A stretch of DNA of 18,975 nt from an uncultured Verrucomicrobiota bacterium (lineage in GTDB: Bacteria; Verrucomicrobiota; Kiritimatiellia; CAIVKH01): the NCBI GenBank assembly GCA_937996795.1, contig CALKUH010000064.1, positions 1-18,975 on the forward strand, written 5' to 3'. Of this stretch, positions 8,362 through 16,042 are shown in pieces. A program made the translations under genes and the position numbers. Below the pieces are notes generated by a model that was not told the origin of the DNA, did no database searches, and saw only the letters and a program-made list of their open reading frames with translations. The stretch's first letter is position 1; each line of letters starts with the position of its first letter.

Positions 8362-8370
8362 CCGCCCCGC

Positions 8371-10959
8371 CTACTGCTGGCGGCGGTGCTGCGCGACGAG
8401 GTCTAGCAGGTCGCGCACCGGGGTAACCTTTGCGCCGGCATCCCGGTTTTTCCCGCCGATTTCAAAGGCGATTTTCCACTGGCGGAACAGGATGCGCCAC
8501 GCGTCGAGCGGACCGTGTGACGGGTCGTAGAGGCTCGTGGCCTCCGAGGTGACGCCGTTGAGTTCAATGACCTTGAGATCGCGTCCCGCGCGCAGCGCAT
8601 CCTCCGAGGGCGCGCGGAGGTCGTAGCGTCCGAAGAAGAACCCGTCATACCCCCGGCTCAGCGCATCGATGGCGGCGGTGAGTTCCGCGGTGATCAGGCG
8701 CGCGCCGTTGCGAAAGATCGCGCCACGGCAATGGTTCCCCAACTCGACCAGCGCGATTCGCTCCCCGGCGGCGGGCACCCACGAGAGGCGCGCGCGCTGC
8801 TGGTGCAGGTGGAAGCGCGCCATGCAGACCGCGCGCGGGTCGCGGAGGATTAATTTTTCCAGGCTGTGTTTTCCGTCGCCGACCAGCGCGGGGAACTCCT
8901 TCTCGGTGATCGCGAAGACGTGGCCGGACGGCTCGCCGGGATGGCGGTAGTAGAAAACACCGTATTCGCGGCCCGCCGCGAATTCCTGCGCGAGGGCGGG
9001 CGGACGCGGCTTCTCGAAATAGCGCAGCACGTCCGCGTCGGATCGCGCGATGGCGACGCCCGTGCCGCGCTCGCCGGCGTCCGGCTTGAGCACGACGGGG
9101 TATGCGACGCCGATCCGTGCCATCCACGCGCGCACCGCGGCGAGCGCCTCATCACCCGCGGCGCCCGCGCGGACCAGGTGATGACGGGCGACGCGCGGGT
9201 CGTCCGGCGCGGCGAGTGCGGTGAGGATGGCCGACTTCGATTCGCCGACGAATCCGCCGGCCGGCATGCCCGGATTGGCCGCGGTGAAGACCGTGGCGCC
9301 GCGATGGCGCAGCGCGAGCCACGCGAGATAGGGCCAGAGCGGCAGGTACAGCGCCCAGGTGGGCCAGAATTCGCACCGGCGCAGGCGCTGCCAGCGGCTG
9401 TACAGCAGGCGGCGCCCGCGGAAGGTGAACAGCGGGACGATCAATTCAATGATGAGCCAGAGCAGCAGCGCCACCAGCACAAGGCCGCCGAGGGTGTAGG
9501 CCTTGTATTCGTGCAGCAGGTCGAGCGCGCGCTCGCCAAGCGTCGCCGCGAGCCAGACGAGGAACGGGGCCCAGATCACGCCCGCGACGCAAAAGAACAG
9601 CAGATAGCTCCAGAAGTTCTGGTGCAGCAGACCCGCGGTAAAGTAGGTCGGCAGACGGCTGCCCGGCACGAATCGGCTGGCAAGAATGACGATCGGGCCG
9701 CGCCGCGCGAACCATTCCGCGCTGTCCTGGATCGCCTGGTCGCGCACAAACCAGCGGAACGGGGCGCGGCGGAGGGCGGGCCGCCCGATGTAACGCCCGG
9801 CGGCGTACAGGAGGATGTCGCCGCCGAAAATGCCGGCGAACGCCGCGCCCGCGGCGTGCCAGAATTCCAGCAACCCGTGCGCGACGAGCAGGCCCGCGCC
9901 GATGCAGGCGAGGTCCTCGCTGATCAGCGTGCTGAAGCAGATGAGGAACAGGATGAGCCAGAGCGCGAGGCCGGAGGCGGCTTTGCGTTCCACGTCGCGG
10001 AACGGAACGGCCGCGGCCTCCACCCGGACGGGCGCCGCCTGCGGGCGGGTCGCCGCCTCGCCGCGCTCCACGCGTTCCACGAAGTCGAGCACAAGGCCGG
10101 CGATCCGTTCGGGTTCGGAATACGCATGAAAGTGCGCGCCGGGCAATTCGATCCATTCGCTCTGCGGCACGATGCGATGGTGTTCGCGCGCGGCGGCGGG
10201 CGGAACGAGCGGGTCTTCCGCGCCGTGCAGGATCAGCATCGGGGGCTCGAAGCGTTCGAGCAGTCCGCGCAGCGGACGCTGGTCCGTGTCATAGAAACTG
10301 CGCGCGTACGGCACATTAAACAGCACGCGGTCCAGCGCGCCAAAATGCGGCAGCAGGTTTGCGGCGCTCCACAGGAGCGCCAGTTGCGCACCGTGCAGGC
10401 CGCGGTTCAGCGTGTGGCTGCCCAGCAATTCCAGCTCCTGCACCCCGATGGAGGCGAGCAGCGTCAGCGATTCCACGCGCGCGGGATCGCGTTCGTGCAG
10501 GTGCAGCGCCGCACCGCCGCCGAGGCTGAAGCCGACGACGTGGACGCGTTCGATGGCCAGCGTGTCGAGCAGCGCCTCCAGGTACGCGGCGGCGGCGCGG
10601 ATGGAGTAGTCCGGCGCCGAGCGCGAGGACGAGCCGAAACCGGGCAGATCCGGCGCGATGACGCGGACCCCGCCGCCAAGCGCCTCCGCGAACGCGCGCA
10701 GGTCGTAGGCGCGCGCCGGACTTCCGTGCAGCAGCAACACCACCGGGGCGCCCGCGTTCGTCGCCGGCCGATCGACATACGCCAGCGTCACGGGGCGCGG
10801 TGCGTCCGCCACCTGCACGGCGATCGTCTTCTGCTCGGGAAGCGGACGACTCGTGCGCGAGAGCCATGACGCGACCGCATGCGACGCGAGCAGCAGGAGG
10901 AGATAGGCCAGCAGCCAGCGCAAACGGGGCATCGAGCGGAACGGTGACATCGCGGTCAT
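8371..10959 (-). CDS. Three-part fusion: alpha/beta hydrolase, DedA membrane domain, ATP-grasp ligase
   Basis: This is one uninterrupted 862-residue frame. Residues about 10-32 form an N-terminal hydrophobic anchor. Residues about 50-300 are an alpha/beta hydrolase with oxyanion HGSP, nucleophile elbow GFSLGG (S145), acid in GAED (D249) and histidine in GAHF (H276). Residues about 330-510 are a DedA/VTT domain with several membrane segments, GDILLYAAGRYIGR, and the family motif RFVPGSRLPTYFTAG. Residues about 555-835 are an ATP-grasp-like domain with VVLKPDAGERGTGV (ATP-binding K625), EFAAGREYGV, FGRYDLR and the metal-binding VIELNGV. DedA proteins act in lipid transport, and ATP-grasp enzymes usually form peptide- or amide-type bonds. 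A combined role in making or moving a cell-envelope lipid conjugate is my inference. The start is ATG 10959, which forms an ATGA overlap with the NRDE stop; ATG 10974 is an alternative. It is last in a three-gene operon. Confidence 0.87.
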   Translation of the reverse strand: MTAMSPFRSMPRLRWLLAYLLLLLASHAVASWLSRTSRPLPEQKTIAVQVADAPRPVTLAYVDRPATNAGAPVVLLLHGSPARAYDLRAFAEALGGGVRVIAPDLPGFGSSSRSAPDYSIRAAAAYLEALLDTLAIERVHVVGFSLGGGAALHLHERDPARVESLTLLASIGVQELELLGSHTLNRGLHGAQLALLWSAANLLPHFGALDRVLFNVPYARSFYDTDQRPLRGLLERFEPPMLILHGAEDPLVPPAAAREHHRIVPQSEWIELPGAHFHAYSEPERIAGLVLDFVERVERGEAATRPQAAPVRVEAAAVPFRDVERKAASGLALWLILFLICFSTLISEDLACIGAGLLVAHGLLEFWHAAGAAFAGIFGGDILLYAAGRYIGRPALRRAPFRWFVRDQAIQDSAEWFARRGPIVILASRFVPGSRLPTYFTAGLLHQNFWSYLLFFCVAGVIWAPFLVWLAATLGERALDLLHEYKAYTLGGLVLVALLLWLIIELIVPLFTFRGRRLLYSRWQRLRRCEFWPTWALYLPLWPYLAWLALRHRGATVFTAANPGMPAGGFVGESKSAILTALAAPDDPRVARHHLVRAGAAGDEALAAVRAWMARIGVAYPVVLKPDAGERGTGVAIARSDADVLRYFEKPRPPALAQEFAAGREYGVFYYRHPGEPSGHVFAITEKEFPALVGDGKHSLEKLILRDPRAVCMARFHLHQQRARLSWVPAAGERIALVELGNHCRGAIFRNGARLITAELTAAIDALSRGYDGFFFGRYDLRAPSEDALRAGRDLKVIELNGVTSEATSLYDPSHGPLDAWRILFRQWKIAFEIGGKNRDAGAKVTPVRDLLDLVAQHRRQQ

Positions 10960-11669
10960 GAGTGACGCGGACATGAGACCACAACGGGCGGGCTCGCGTC
11001 ACGGCTTTGGTACAGGAATCGAATCGCCCCCGGCTCCACCGTCACGCGGCTGAAGCTGACCGTCCACGCGTCGGCGCGCTCCATCCACACCGAGTAGGCG
11101 CCGCCGCGAGGAATGGTGTCGCGGTGGAAACGAAGCAGCGCTTCCGGCCCGGGGTCGCCGCGCCCGACCAGGGCGTCATATCGCGCGCGCCGCTCCCGCA
11201 GCACCTCGTCCGTGTCGAAGGAGGACGTGCTGATCGGGCGGCCTTCATCCGCCAGCGCTTCGCCCCGCAGCGCGCGGCCATCCCAGTGCAGGCACACCGC
11301 CGTCCGCGGATCGAAGGCCAGCAGCACGAATGCGGGATAGCGGTGGAGGTCGGCCCGCGCCATGGCATCGCGCACGTCGGGCGCGGCGGTGAGCGGCATC
11401 TGGTCCAGCACGAGGTGTCCGCGGCTGCACGGGTTCGGCGGCGGCGGCGCGCGCTGGCCGTCGTAGTAGTTCAACACGCAGACGGAGAGCCCCGCCTCGT
11501 TGGCCGCGAGCCAGGTGCCGCCGGCGCGCGGATCAATGGGCGCGATGAAACGGCGCGGCGCGGCGCCGAGCACGGAGGGTGGATGAGCGGATGGCCGCGA
11601 ACGCTGCTCGTCGCGGTTGAAAAAGATTTCGTAGGACGGCCCGGCGCGACGCCAGGTTACTGTGCACAT
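10956..11669 (-). CDS. NRDE family protein (TANGO2-like)
   Basis: This 237-residue protein belongs to the NRDE/TANGO2 family. It begins MCTVTW, with Cys2 exposed once Met1 is removed, and carries the family signature FFNRDEQRSRP at 16-26, followed by GGTWLAANEAGL. Eukaryotic TANGO2 is linked to haem or lipid handling and Golgi organisation; bacterial members are poorly characterised. Some bacterial relatives are predicted N-terminal-nucleophile-like hydrolases, which would fit Cys2. No signal peptide is seen. Its first 13 bases overlap the end of the DinB-like gene, and its stop forms an ATGA overlap with the hydrolase-DedA-ATP-grasp gene, so the three are almost certainly cotranscribed. The start at ATG 11669 is well supported by the conserved MCT N-terminus. 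Confidence 0.9.
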   Translation of the reverse strand: MCTVTWRRAGPSYEIFFNRDEQRSRPSAHPPSVLGAAPRRFIAPIDPRAGGTWLAANEAGLSVCVLNYYDGQRAPPPPNPCSRGHLVLDQMPLTAAPDVRDAMARADLHRYPAFVLLAFDPRTAVCLHWDGRALRGEALADEGRPISTSSFDTDEVLRERRARYDALVGRGDPGPEALLRFHRDTIPRGGAYSVWMERADAWTVSFSRVTVEPGAIRFLYQSRDASPPVVVSCPRHS

Positions 11670-12187
11670 GCGAGTTGGGCGTGGTGCCGCAGGGTGGACG
11701 GTGCGACGCCGAATTGCGCGCCGGCGTCGATGCCCTGGATCTTCAGGATCAGCCGGATCAGGGCGTAGTGATGAACCGTGTGGCTGATGAGAAATTGCAG
11801 TTCGCGGCGAGTGGACGAATCAGTCCACCACCCGGACGCGTCCGTCTGGTCGCCACAATCCATTTTCACCTTGAGCGGTTTGTCCGCGTGCAACACCAGC
11901 GCGCGCATGCCCGCCATCAGTTCATCCAGACGCGCCAGGGCCGCCGTCCGGTCCTTCTCGATGGACGCTTCCCGCGCGCGGGCATCGTAATCAATACGGC
12001 CCGACGGCAACCCGGCGAGCAGGTTGGAATAGTGGTCCAGCACATGGCGCAGATGCGCGCCCACCCCGCTGCCGAAGACGGGATGCCCCGTGCAGGCATA
12101 GGTGTCGCTGCTCAGGCGGGAAACGAGGTCGCGGCTTTGTTGGAGAAAAGCGAGATTGTCGTCAGCCAGCGTCGCGCACGATGCCAT
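11657..12187 (-). CDS. DinB-like putative metal-binding protein
   Basis: This 176-residue four-helix-bundle protein belongs to the DinB/YfiT-like superfamily. The expected metal ligands are in HLRHVLDHYSNLL (H48, H52) and in ISHTVHHYALI (H136, H140). Members of this superfamily include thiol transferases that use bacillithiol or mycothiol and proteins of unknown function; which applies here is unknown. The start is ATG 12187, with GGAGG 6 bases upstream. An open frame reaches back to 12802 but only as antisense of the exonuclease gene. This is the first gene of the minus-strand operon with the NRDE protein and the fusion protein, and it diverges from the exonuclease with 81 bases between them. 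Confidence 0.87.
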   Translation of the reverse strand: MASCATLADDNLAFLQQSRDLVSRLSSDTYACTGHPVFGSGVGAHLRHVLDHYSNLLAGLPSGRIDYDARAREASIEKDRTAALARLDELMAGMRALVLHADKPLKVKMDCGDQTDASGWWTDSSTRRELQFLISHTVHHYALIRLILKIQGIDAGAQFGVAPSTLRHHAQLACAQ

Positions 12188-12268
12188 GGGGTACCTCCGG
12201 AATGGCAATAGGTCGCAGCATAGCGCATTTCCTTGCGGCGGCAAGCGCGCGCCCATTAGAGTCGCGCC
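12188..12268. other. Divergent spacer between DinB operon and exonuclease
   Basis: This is an 81-base region that must hold both promoters. I see the DinB ribosome site but no convincing -10/-35 pair in either direction; the exonuclease has only a weak AGAG ahead of its ATG. Confidence 0.5.
12194..12198 (-). promoter_or_regulatory. Shine-Dalgarno GGAGG for the DinB-like gene
   Basis: CCTCC on the plus strand is GGAGG on the minus strand, 6 bases before the ATG at 12187. It decides the start against the much longer upstream open frame. Confidence 0.7.
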
Positions 12269-13072
12269 ATGCTTCCCATCCAGACAGACCGCCCCGTCGC
12301 GTTTTTTGACATTGAGTCCACCGGCACCAACATCCGCACGGATCGGATCGTCGACCTCGCCATCGTGAAGGTCTTCCCCGACGGCCGGCGGGAGACCCAT
12401 ACGTTCCGCGTCAACCCGGGCATGCCGATTCCGATCGAGTCCTCGAAAGTCCACGGCATCTACGACGCCGACGTGAAGGACTGCCCGCCGTTCCCGACCA
12501 TTGCCAAACAGGTCGCGGCGCTGCTGCAGGATTGCGACCTGGGCGGCTACAACATCCTGCGGTTCGACATCCCGATGTTGTGCGAGGAATTCACGCGCGC
12601 GGGCGTGCCGTTCTCCGTCGAGGGCCGCCGCGTGGTGGATGCGCAGCGCATCTTCCATCAGCGCGAGCCGCGCGACCTCTCCGCCGCCCTGCTCTTCTAT
12701 AAAGGAAAGAAACACGAGGGCGCGCACGGCGCGCTCGACGATGTGATCGCGACGATCGACGTGCTGGAGGGCCAGTACGAGCGCTACGCGGACCTGCCGC
12801 AATCCATCGACCAGCTGAGCGACTACTGCAATCCGCGGAAGCCCGGCTGGGCCGACTCCACCGGCAAGCTCAAATGGGTCGCGGGCGAACTGACGATCAA
12901 TTTCGGCAGCAAACAGGGCGCCAAGGTGCGCGACCTAGCGAAGATGGAACCCGGCTACCTGCGCTGGATGATCGAAAAGAACTTCCCCCGCGACACCACG
13001 GAACTCGTCAGCAACGCGCTGAAGGGCAAGTTCCCGGAGCCGCCGGCGGCGGCGCCGACAAGTGACGCCTAG
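12269..13072 (+). CDS. DnaQ-like DEDDh 3'-5' exonuclease
   Basis: This 267-residue protein has a DEDDh exonuclease domain in its first about 175 residues. ExoI is FFDIESTGT (D14, E16), ExoII is GGYNILRFDIPML (D100), and ExoIII is HGALDD (H153, D158). The fold degrades single-stranded or 3' DNA or RNA ends using two metals, and relatives include the epsilon proofreading subunit and exonuclease X. A C-terminal segment at about 205-255 (INFGSKQGAKVRDLAKMEPGYLRWMI) resembles the small C-terminal module seen in ExoX-like proteins. It has no polymerase domain. A Pro/Ala tail ends the protein. The start is ATG 12269, the only sensible start before the catalytic motif. A composite palindromic repeat begins 14 bases after its stop and may terminate its transcript. 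Confidence 0.92.
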   Translation: MLPIQTDRPVAFFDIESTGTNIRTDRIVDLAIVKVFPDGRRETHTFRVNPGMPIPIESSKVHGIYDADVKDCPPFPTIAKQVAALLQDCDLGGYNILRFDIPMLCEEFTRAGVPFSVEGRRVVDAQRIFHQREPRDLSAALLFYKGKKHEGAHGALDDVIATIDVLEGQYERYADLPQSIDQLSDYCNPRKPGWADSTGKLKWVAGELTINFGSKQGAKVRDLAKMEPGYLRWMIEKNFPRDTTELVSNALKGKFPEPPAAAPTSDA

Positions 13073-13085
13073 ACCTATTTGTCAT

Positions 13086-13151
13086 CTGTAGCCGCGACCG
13101 TTGGTCGCGGTACCAGCACCAAGCCTCCGCGCTCATCGAGCGCGGCTACAG
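13086..13151. repeat. REP-like composite palindrome, two GTAG-headed inverted hairpins
   Basis: Outer arms CTGTAGCCGCG (13086-13096) and CGCGGCTACAG (13141-13151) are perfect inverted repeats. Inside, hairpin 1 pairs CCGCGACC (13092-13099) with GGTCGCGG (13103-13110) around GTT. Hairpin 2 pairs CCGCGCTC (13127-13134) with GAGCGCGG (13138-13145) around ATC. Each hairpin is preceded by GTAG on its own strand, the head seen in many RAYT-associated REP elements. It sits between convergent genes and could act as a bidirectional terminator. Confidence 0.75.
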
Positions 13152-13175
13152 TTATGGCCAAGCATCCCCACCCGG

Positions 13176-15344
13176 TCACTTCCTCAACGCCGCCGCGTTG
13201 CGCACGAGGTTGAGGAAATCGCGGCGGTAGCCGCCGACATCGGCGCCGAGGTCGCTTTCGGCGAGCTTCAGGATGTCGTCGAATCCGAGGTCACCCTTGT
13301 TCGGCGATTCGCGCAGGATCATGCCGAAGCCGGCGACGGCGGTGGCGAAGCGCATATCCCCCGATGCTTCCAGCGGACGCACGCTCGATGCGGCGAGCGG
13401 GAACTCCAGTTTCGTGGACGTGTCGCCATCGGGCAGCTTGTAGCGCAGCTTCGCCGTCAACAGGTCGTCCGACACCGGGCGATCCGCCTGCACGTCGCGC
13501 TGGTACTTCAACGCATCCACCTCGCCGGGGCCGGGCACGGGCTGGCCCGCGGGCACGACTTCATAGAACGCCGTCACGGTATGGCCCGCGCCGACATCGC
13601 CGGCATCCACCCGGTCGTTGTTGAAGTCTTCTTTCTTGAGCATGCGGTTCTCATAGCCGATCAGGCGGTAGCCGGCGACGCGCGCGGGATTGAACTCGAC
13701 CTGGATCTTCACATCCTTCGCGACAGTCACGAGCGTGCCGAGCATCTCGTCCACCAGCAGCCGGCGCGCCTCGGAGAAGTCGTCGATGTACCCATAATTC
13801 CCGTTCCCCTTGTTCGACAGCAGCTCCAGCGTGGAGTCCTTGTAGTTGCCCATGCCGAACCCGAGCACGGTCAGGTACACGCCGCTCTTCGCCTGATCCT
13901 CGATCAGGCGCTCCAGGTCGCCGCGCTGCGTGAGGCCGACGTTGAAGTCGCCGTCGGTGCACAAGATCACGCGGTTCACGCCGCCCGTCGCGAATTGCGC
14001 GCGTGCCGTGTCGTACGCGAGCTGGATGCCCGCGCCGCCCGCGGTGCTGCCGCCGGCGTTGAGCCCGTCCAGCGCCGCGAGGATGTCGGGCGTGCGTTCG
14101 CCCGAGGTCGTCGGCAACACCAGCCCCGCCGCGCCGGCGTACACGACGATCGCGAGGCGGTCGCGCTCATCGAGCTGCTTCGCGAGCGCCTGCAGCGAGC
14201 GTTTCACGAGCGGCAGCTTGTTCGCGTCGGACATCGAGCCCGACACGTCGATCAGGAACACGAGGTTCACCGGCGGCCGCTCGCGGCGGTCGATTTCCTT
14301 GGCCTTCAGCGCGACGCGGACCAGGTGATGACGCGGATTCCACGGCGCGGGCGCCGCCGCGAGATGCACCGCGAACGGACGTCCATCCACCGGCTGCGGA
14401 TAGTCGTAGCGGAAATAGTTCACCAGTTCCTCAATCCGCACCGCATCCTTCGGCGGCAGCGTGCCTTCCAGCAGATACTTCCGCACCACTGCATACGACG
14501 CGCTGTCCACATCGATCGAGAACGTGGACAGCGGATGATCCGCCACCCGCTGGAACGGGTTCTCGTTGATGACGTCGTAGTCGTCGAGCGAAGGGCTGAT
14601 GATACGCGGCTCCGAGGGCATCTCGCCCGATTTCACCATCCCGCGCGCCATGTACCCGTTGATATTGCGCCGGGCGAATGCGGGTGCAACCGACGCGAGT
14701 GGCGCGGATGGCACCTCCTGTCGTTCGCTGACCCGGGATCGACCGGCGTAAAGATTCTTCATCACGAGCGGCGAGCTTTCGCCGGCCACCTTCGGCCGGG
14801 CCAAGTTCATCCCGACATCGACCGGCACACTCGCATCGGCGACGACCAGATCCGACAGCTCCTCCTTTTCCGCTTCGCGCGGCGGCGCGACGCTCTCGAC
14901 GAGCGCCTGCTCCGCCGGCAGCTCCGCCAGCGTGTCCAACTCCATCCGCTCATCCGTCGTGTACGTCACGTTGAGGTCCGGCTTTTTGTCCGCCATCGAC
15001 AGTTCGGTCACGGGTGGCTTTGCGCGGAACAGGCCGACGCCGATCGCGGCCACGATGCCCGCGGCGAGGCCGAGGGCGACAAGCGGGCGCAGCGGGAAGT
15101 GGAGCGCGGGTCGGGCAGCCGCCGCCCGCTCGCGCACGGCGCGGCGCTGTTCGGGGCGCAGTTCCATCGCGGGTTCGCGGGCGAGGGCCGCGCGCACCTG
15201 GGTGGCGGCGCCCTGGATCGATTCGACGAACGCGCGGGCTTCGGGATTGCGGGCGACTTCGCGGTCCATCTCCGCCCGCGTGGCGGGATCGCCCTCGCCG
15301 AGCGCGTACGCGGTCCATTGGACATCATTGGGATCAAACTTCAT
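13176..15344 (-). CDS. YfbK-like von Willebrand factor A protein with anti-sigma-like N-terminus
   Basis: This 722-residue membrane protein has the following order. Residues 1-60 are a soluble, anti-sigma-like segment (DVQWTAYALGEGD, DREVARNPEA). Residues 87-106 are a single membrane helix. About 110-255 is a low-complexity linker. About 258-320 is the YfbK/VWA-associated N-terminal segment (ENPFQRVADHPLSTFSIDVDSASY). About 358-535 is a VWA domain with MIDAS motif DVSGS (D366, S368, S370), and the remainder is a DUF3520-type C-terminal region. The VWA domain should lie outside the cytoplasm and bind a protein ligand through a metal ion. The start is ATG 15344, with GGGAG 7 bases upstream, and it overlaps the sigma-factor stop as ATGA. 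The pairing suggests that it regulates the sigma factor. The partner or signal sensed by the VWA domain is unknown. Confidence 0.9.
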   Translation of the reverse strand: MKFDPNDVQWTAYALGEGDPATRAEMDREVARNPEARAFVESIQGAATQVRAALAREPAMELRPEQRRAVRERAAAARPALHFPLRPLVALGLAAGIVAAIGVGLFRAKPPVTELSMADKKPDLNVTYTTDERMELDTLAELPAEQALVESVAPPREAEKEELSDLVVADASVPVDVGMNLARPKVAGESSPLVMKNLYAGRSRVSERQEVPSAPLASVAPAFARRNINGYMARGMVKSGEMPSEPRIISPSLDDYDVINENPFQRVADHPLSTFSIDVDSASYAVVRKYLLEGTLPPKDAVRIEELVNYFRYDYPQPVDGRPFAVHLAAAPAPWNPRHHLVRVALKAKEIDRRERPPVNLVFLIDVSGSMSDANKLPLVKRSLQALAKQLDERDRLAIVVYAGAAGLVLPTTSGERTPDILAALDGLNAGGSTAGGAGIQLAYDTARAQFATGGVNRVILCTDGDFNVGLTQRGDLERLIEDQAKSGVYLTVLGFGMGNYKDSTLELLSNKGNGNYGYIDDFSEARRLLVDEMLGTLVTVAKDVKIQVEFNPARVAGYRLIGYENRMLKKEDFNNDRVDAGDVGAGHTVTAFYEVVPAGQPVPGPGEVDALKYQRDVQADRPVSDDLLTAKLRYKLPDGDTSTKLEFPLAASSVRPLEASGDMRFATAVAGFGMILRESPNKGDLGFDDILKLAESDLGADVGGYRRDFLNLVRNAAALRK

Positions 15345-15865
15345 GACACGGCTCCCTGCAGGGACTGCATTTGCTGGCGCAGGTCTTTCAGACCGGTGTG
15401 GATCAAATAGCCCACATTGCCCTCGGACAGGCGCGTGATGCGGGCGATGTCGCGGTAGCTCAGGTCCTGCTGGAACTTGAGACGGATGACCTCCTGTTGC
15501 GGCTGCGGCATCCGTTCGAGCAGGCGCGCGACGAGCGACTCCGACTCATCGCGCACGGCGTGTTGCGCCGGGTCGGGTTCCGCGGCCGGGACCCGCTCGG
15601 CTTGTTCGGGCATCAGGGGTTGCACGGGGCGCTCCTTTCGTTGGAGGTCCAGCACCCGGGACCGGCAGACGCGGAACAGCCACGCCGCCTCGTGTCCTTC
15701 GAGCTTCGCCGGTTTCTCGCGGCACAGGCGCAGGAAGGTTTCCTGCACCGCGTCCTGCGCCGCGCTCACCGAACGGATCAGCGAATAGGCATACCGGCAG
15801 AGCGGCTGCTCATATTGCTGCACCAACTGGTTGACCCAGCGGGCGGTGGCGTCGTCCATTGTCAT
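15341..15865 (-). CDS. ECF-type RNA polymerase sigma factor
   Basis: This 174-residue protein has only sigma region 2 (about 12-80, including YEQPLCRYAYSLIRS..AAQDAVQETFLRL) and region 4 (about 108-165, MPQPQQEVIRLKFQQDLSYRDIARITRLSEGNVGYLIHTGL with its helix-turn-helix). Such ECF factors redirect RNA polymerase to a small regulon in response to envelope or stress signals. The start is ATG 15865, with AAGGAG at 15878-15873, 7 bases upstream; an internal ATG at 15859 is possible. The downstream VWA protein begins inside its stop codon (ATGA) and has an anti-sigma-like N-terminus, so the two are likely a regulator and its membrane partner. An inverted repeat and a REP-like element lie in the 177 bases upstream. 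Confidence 0.93.
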   Translation of the reverse strand: MTMDDATARWVNQLVQQYEQPLCRYAYSLIRSVSAAQDAVQETFLRLCREKPAKLEGHEAAWLFRVCRSRVLDLQRKERPVQPLMPEQAERVPAAEPDPAQHAVRDESESLVARLLERMPQPQQEVIRLKFQQDLSYRDIARITRLSEGNVGYLIHTGLKDLRQQMQSLQGAVS

Positions 15866-15872
15866 GCAGCAG

Positions 15873-15878
15873 CTCCTT
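15873..15878 (-). promoter_or_regulatory. Shine-Dalgarno AAGGAG of the sigma-factor gene
   Basis: CTCCTT on the plus strand is AAGGAG on the minus strand, 7 bases before ATG 15865, giving strong support to this start. Confidence 0.7.
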
Positions 15879-15897
15879 GCATACGGTCCATCGGGTG

Positions 15898-15915
15898 TGT
15901 CCTCTCAACAGGACA
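15898..15915. promoter_or_regulatory. Inverted repeat TGTCCT-N6-AGGACA upstream of the sigma factor
   Basis: This is a perfect 6+6 inverted repeat with a 6-base spacer, 33 bases before the sigma-factor start. It could be a regulator-binding site or a leader hairpin. I cannot place promoter boxes with confidence around it. Confidence 0.35.
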
Positions 15916-15965
15916 ACGCGCGGGGGGAGGATTTCTTAGCGTTATTCTCAATTAAGATTCAGACC

Positions 15966-16021
15966 GTAGAGCCGGGTTTACCCCGGCTACATTCGGACAG
16001 CCGGCGTAAAGCCGGCTCTAC
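15966..16021. repeat. REP-like composite palindrome, second element
   Basis: Outer arms GTAGAGCCGG (15966-15975) and CCGGCTCTAC (16012-16021) are perfect inverted repeats. Inner hairpins are AGCCGGG/CCCGGCT (15970-15976 with 15982-15988) and AGCCGGC/GCCGGCT (15999-16005 with 16011-16017), each with a 5-base loop. It has the same plan as the element at 13086-13151, two opposed GTAG-headed hairpins, but with different stems. It lies just after the shikimate kinase stop, where it could terminate the FHA-aroK transcript. Confidence 0.75.
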
Positions 16022-16042
16022 AGGGCTCGGACCAACCGATAT

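Noticed and set aside
8866..10869. Plus-strand open frame of 667 codons
   Set aside because: It is antisense to the hydrolase-DedA-ATP-grasp gene. Its composition is Arg/Gln/Ala-rich and no domain is recognisable; long stop-free antisense frames are expected in GC-rich genes.
12188..12802. Upstream extension of the DinB-like frame to 381 residues
   Set aside because: It is antisense to the exonuclease, and GGAGG at 12194-12198 fixes the start at 12187.
13086..13151. CRISPR-like repeat array
   Set aside because: There are only two short hairpins in opposite orientation, no regular spacers, and no cas genes nearby.
13101..15410. Plus-strand open frame of 769 codons
   Set aside because: It is antisense to the VWA gene, with His/Arg-rich shadow composition and no domain motif. 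It also runs through the REP-like element and into the sigma-factor gene.
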